Assembly (NCBI GenBank): GCA_026224825.1
Contig: JAMFRO010000022.1
Location: 1 to 64,000, forward strand
Source: a bacterium
Lineage (GTDB): Bacteria; Pseudomonadota; Alphaproteobacteria; Acetobacterales; Acetobacteraceae
DNA: 64,000 bases
Direction: 5' to 3'
Shown: positions 63,938 to 64,000 of the stretch, one piece after another
Numbering within the stretch: position 1 is the first letter of the stretch
Layout of the letters: each line of letters starts with the position of its first letter
Translations under genes and position numbers: made by a program
The notes under the pieces: model-generated
The model's input: the letters and a program-made list of their open reading frames with translations, nothing else
What the model was told of the DNA's origin: nothing
Database searches by the model: none

Positions 63938-64000
63938 GTGATCGCGCTTCTGGCCGTGCCCGCAGCTGGTCTGCTGGGTTACGCGGCGCTGCACGACCTC
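63938..64000 (+). CDS. cpaA: Start of a probable CpaA/TadV prepilin peptidase (cut by the window edge)
   Basis: A GTG at 63938 with GAGGGAAGG upstream opens the frame IALLAVPAAGLLGYAALHDL, which reaches the window end. The hydrophobic helix followed by HDL resembles the first helix of A24-type prepilin peptidases (catalytic Asp in the D-x-R-T-R-x-IPN region), and the position after a Flp pilin fits. Only 21 codons are visible. Confidence 0.5.
   Translation, partial: MIALLAVPAAGLLGYAALHDL

Noticed and set aside
1-64000. tRNA or rRNA genes
   Set aside because: No cloverleaf-like segment or rRNA signature was recognised in the intergenic regions; a tRNA search program would be needed to exclude them formally.

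Overview
The window is about 64 kb of GC-rich, gene-dense chromosome from an alphaproteobacterium. Its gene content suggests the acid-tolerant Acetobacteraceae (Acidocella/Acidiphilium-like): mutM divergent from ubiE-coaBC-dut, an MdtABC-type RND operon with a NodT-type outer-membrane lipoprotein, a glycine-rich Hint protein, a BLUF protein and Flp pilins. The placement is an inference from content and style; no rRNA or tRNA gene was recognised to anchor it. The first ~150 bases are C/G homopolymer and look like a low-quality contig end.

Layout. 0.2-5.9 kb: DHA2 MFS exporter, sirtuin, argB, an inserted gene cassette, a small ArsC and a radical SAM protein. 6.0-7.7 kb: arsenic operon arsR-aqpS-arsC. 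7.7-16.4 kb: actinobacterial/Pseudomonas-type dapD, moaB, lytic transglycosylase, uracil-DNA glycosylase, ETF-QO, dapB, metK, trmB. 16.4-17.5 kb: a brnT/brnA toxin-antitoxin locus whose toxin gene is split by a second inserted cassette. 17.5-25.5 kb: ABC importer lacking a binding protein, pabB-pabC, NiCoT nickel/cobalt permease, a methyltransferase. 25.5-36.8 kb: dut, coaBC, ubiE, mutM, a lipoprotein, a repeat-truncated GNAT gene, catalase, a GAF-GGDEF protein, bcp, glnE. 36.8-43.8 kb: AsmA-like protein, grpE, PAS/degenerate-GGDEF protein, dapD-dapE and a membrane protein. 44.0-53.1 kb: four-gene RND efflux operon. 53.3-64 kb: BLUF protein, cold-shock protein, Hint protein, rsmB, GNAT, guaA, a CMD-like protein, a frameshifted outer-membrane protein, a SYLF protein, and the start of a Flp/Tad pilus locus.

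Most notable result: two small elements (3375-4075 and 16488-17050) each have 22-23 bp terminal inverted repeats, exact 8-bp target duplications and one cargo gene, with no transposase. Their inverted repeats match each other at 15 of the first 19 positions although the cargo genes are unrelated, so they appear to belong to one family of transposase-less, single-gene elements. One inserted into a dispersed hairpin repeat after argB. The other inserted into the brnT coding sequence, and removing it with one target copy restores a continuous BrnT frame.

Pathways. dapD (two unrelated-looking classes), dapB and dapE supply diaminopimelate and lysine. pabB-pabC supply p-aminobenzoate. The arsR-aqpS-arsC set would reduce arsenate and release arsenite through an aquaglyceroporin. 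The RND operon forms a complete tripartite pump. ubiE, coaBC, ETF-QO, argB, metK and guaA are housekeeping genes.
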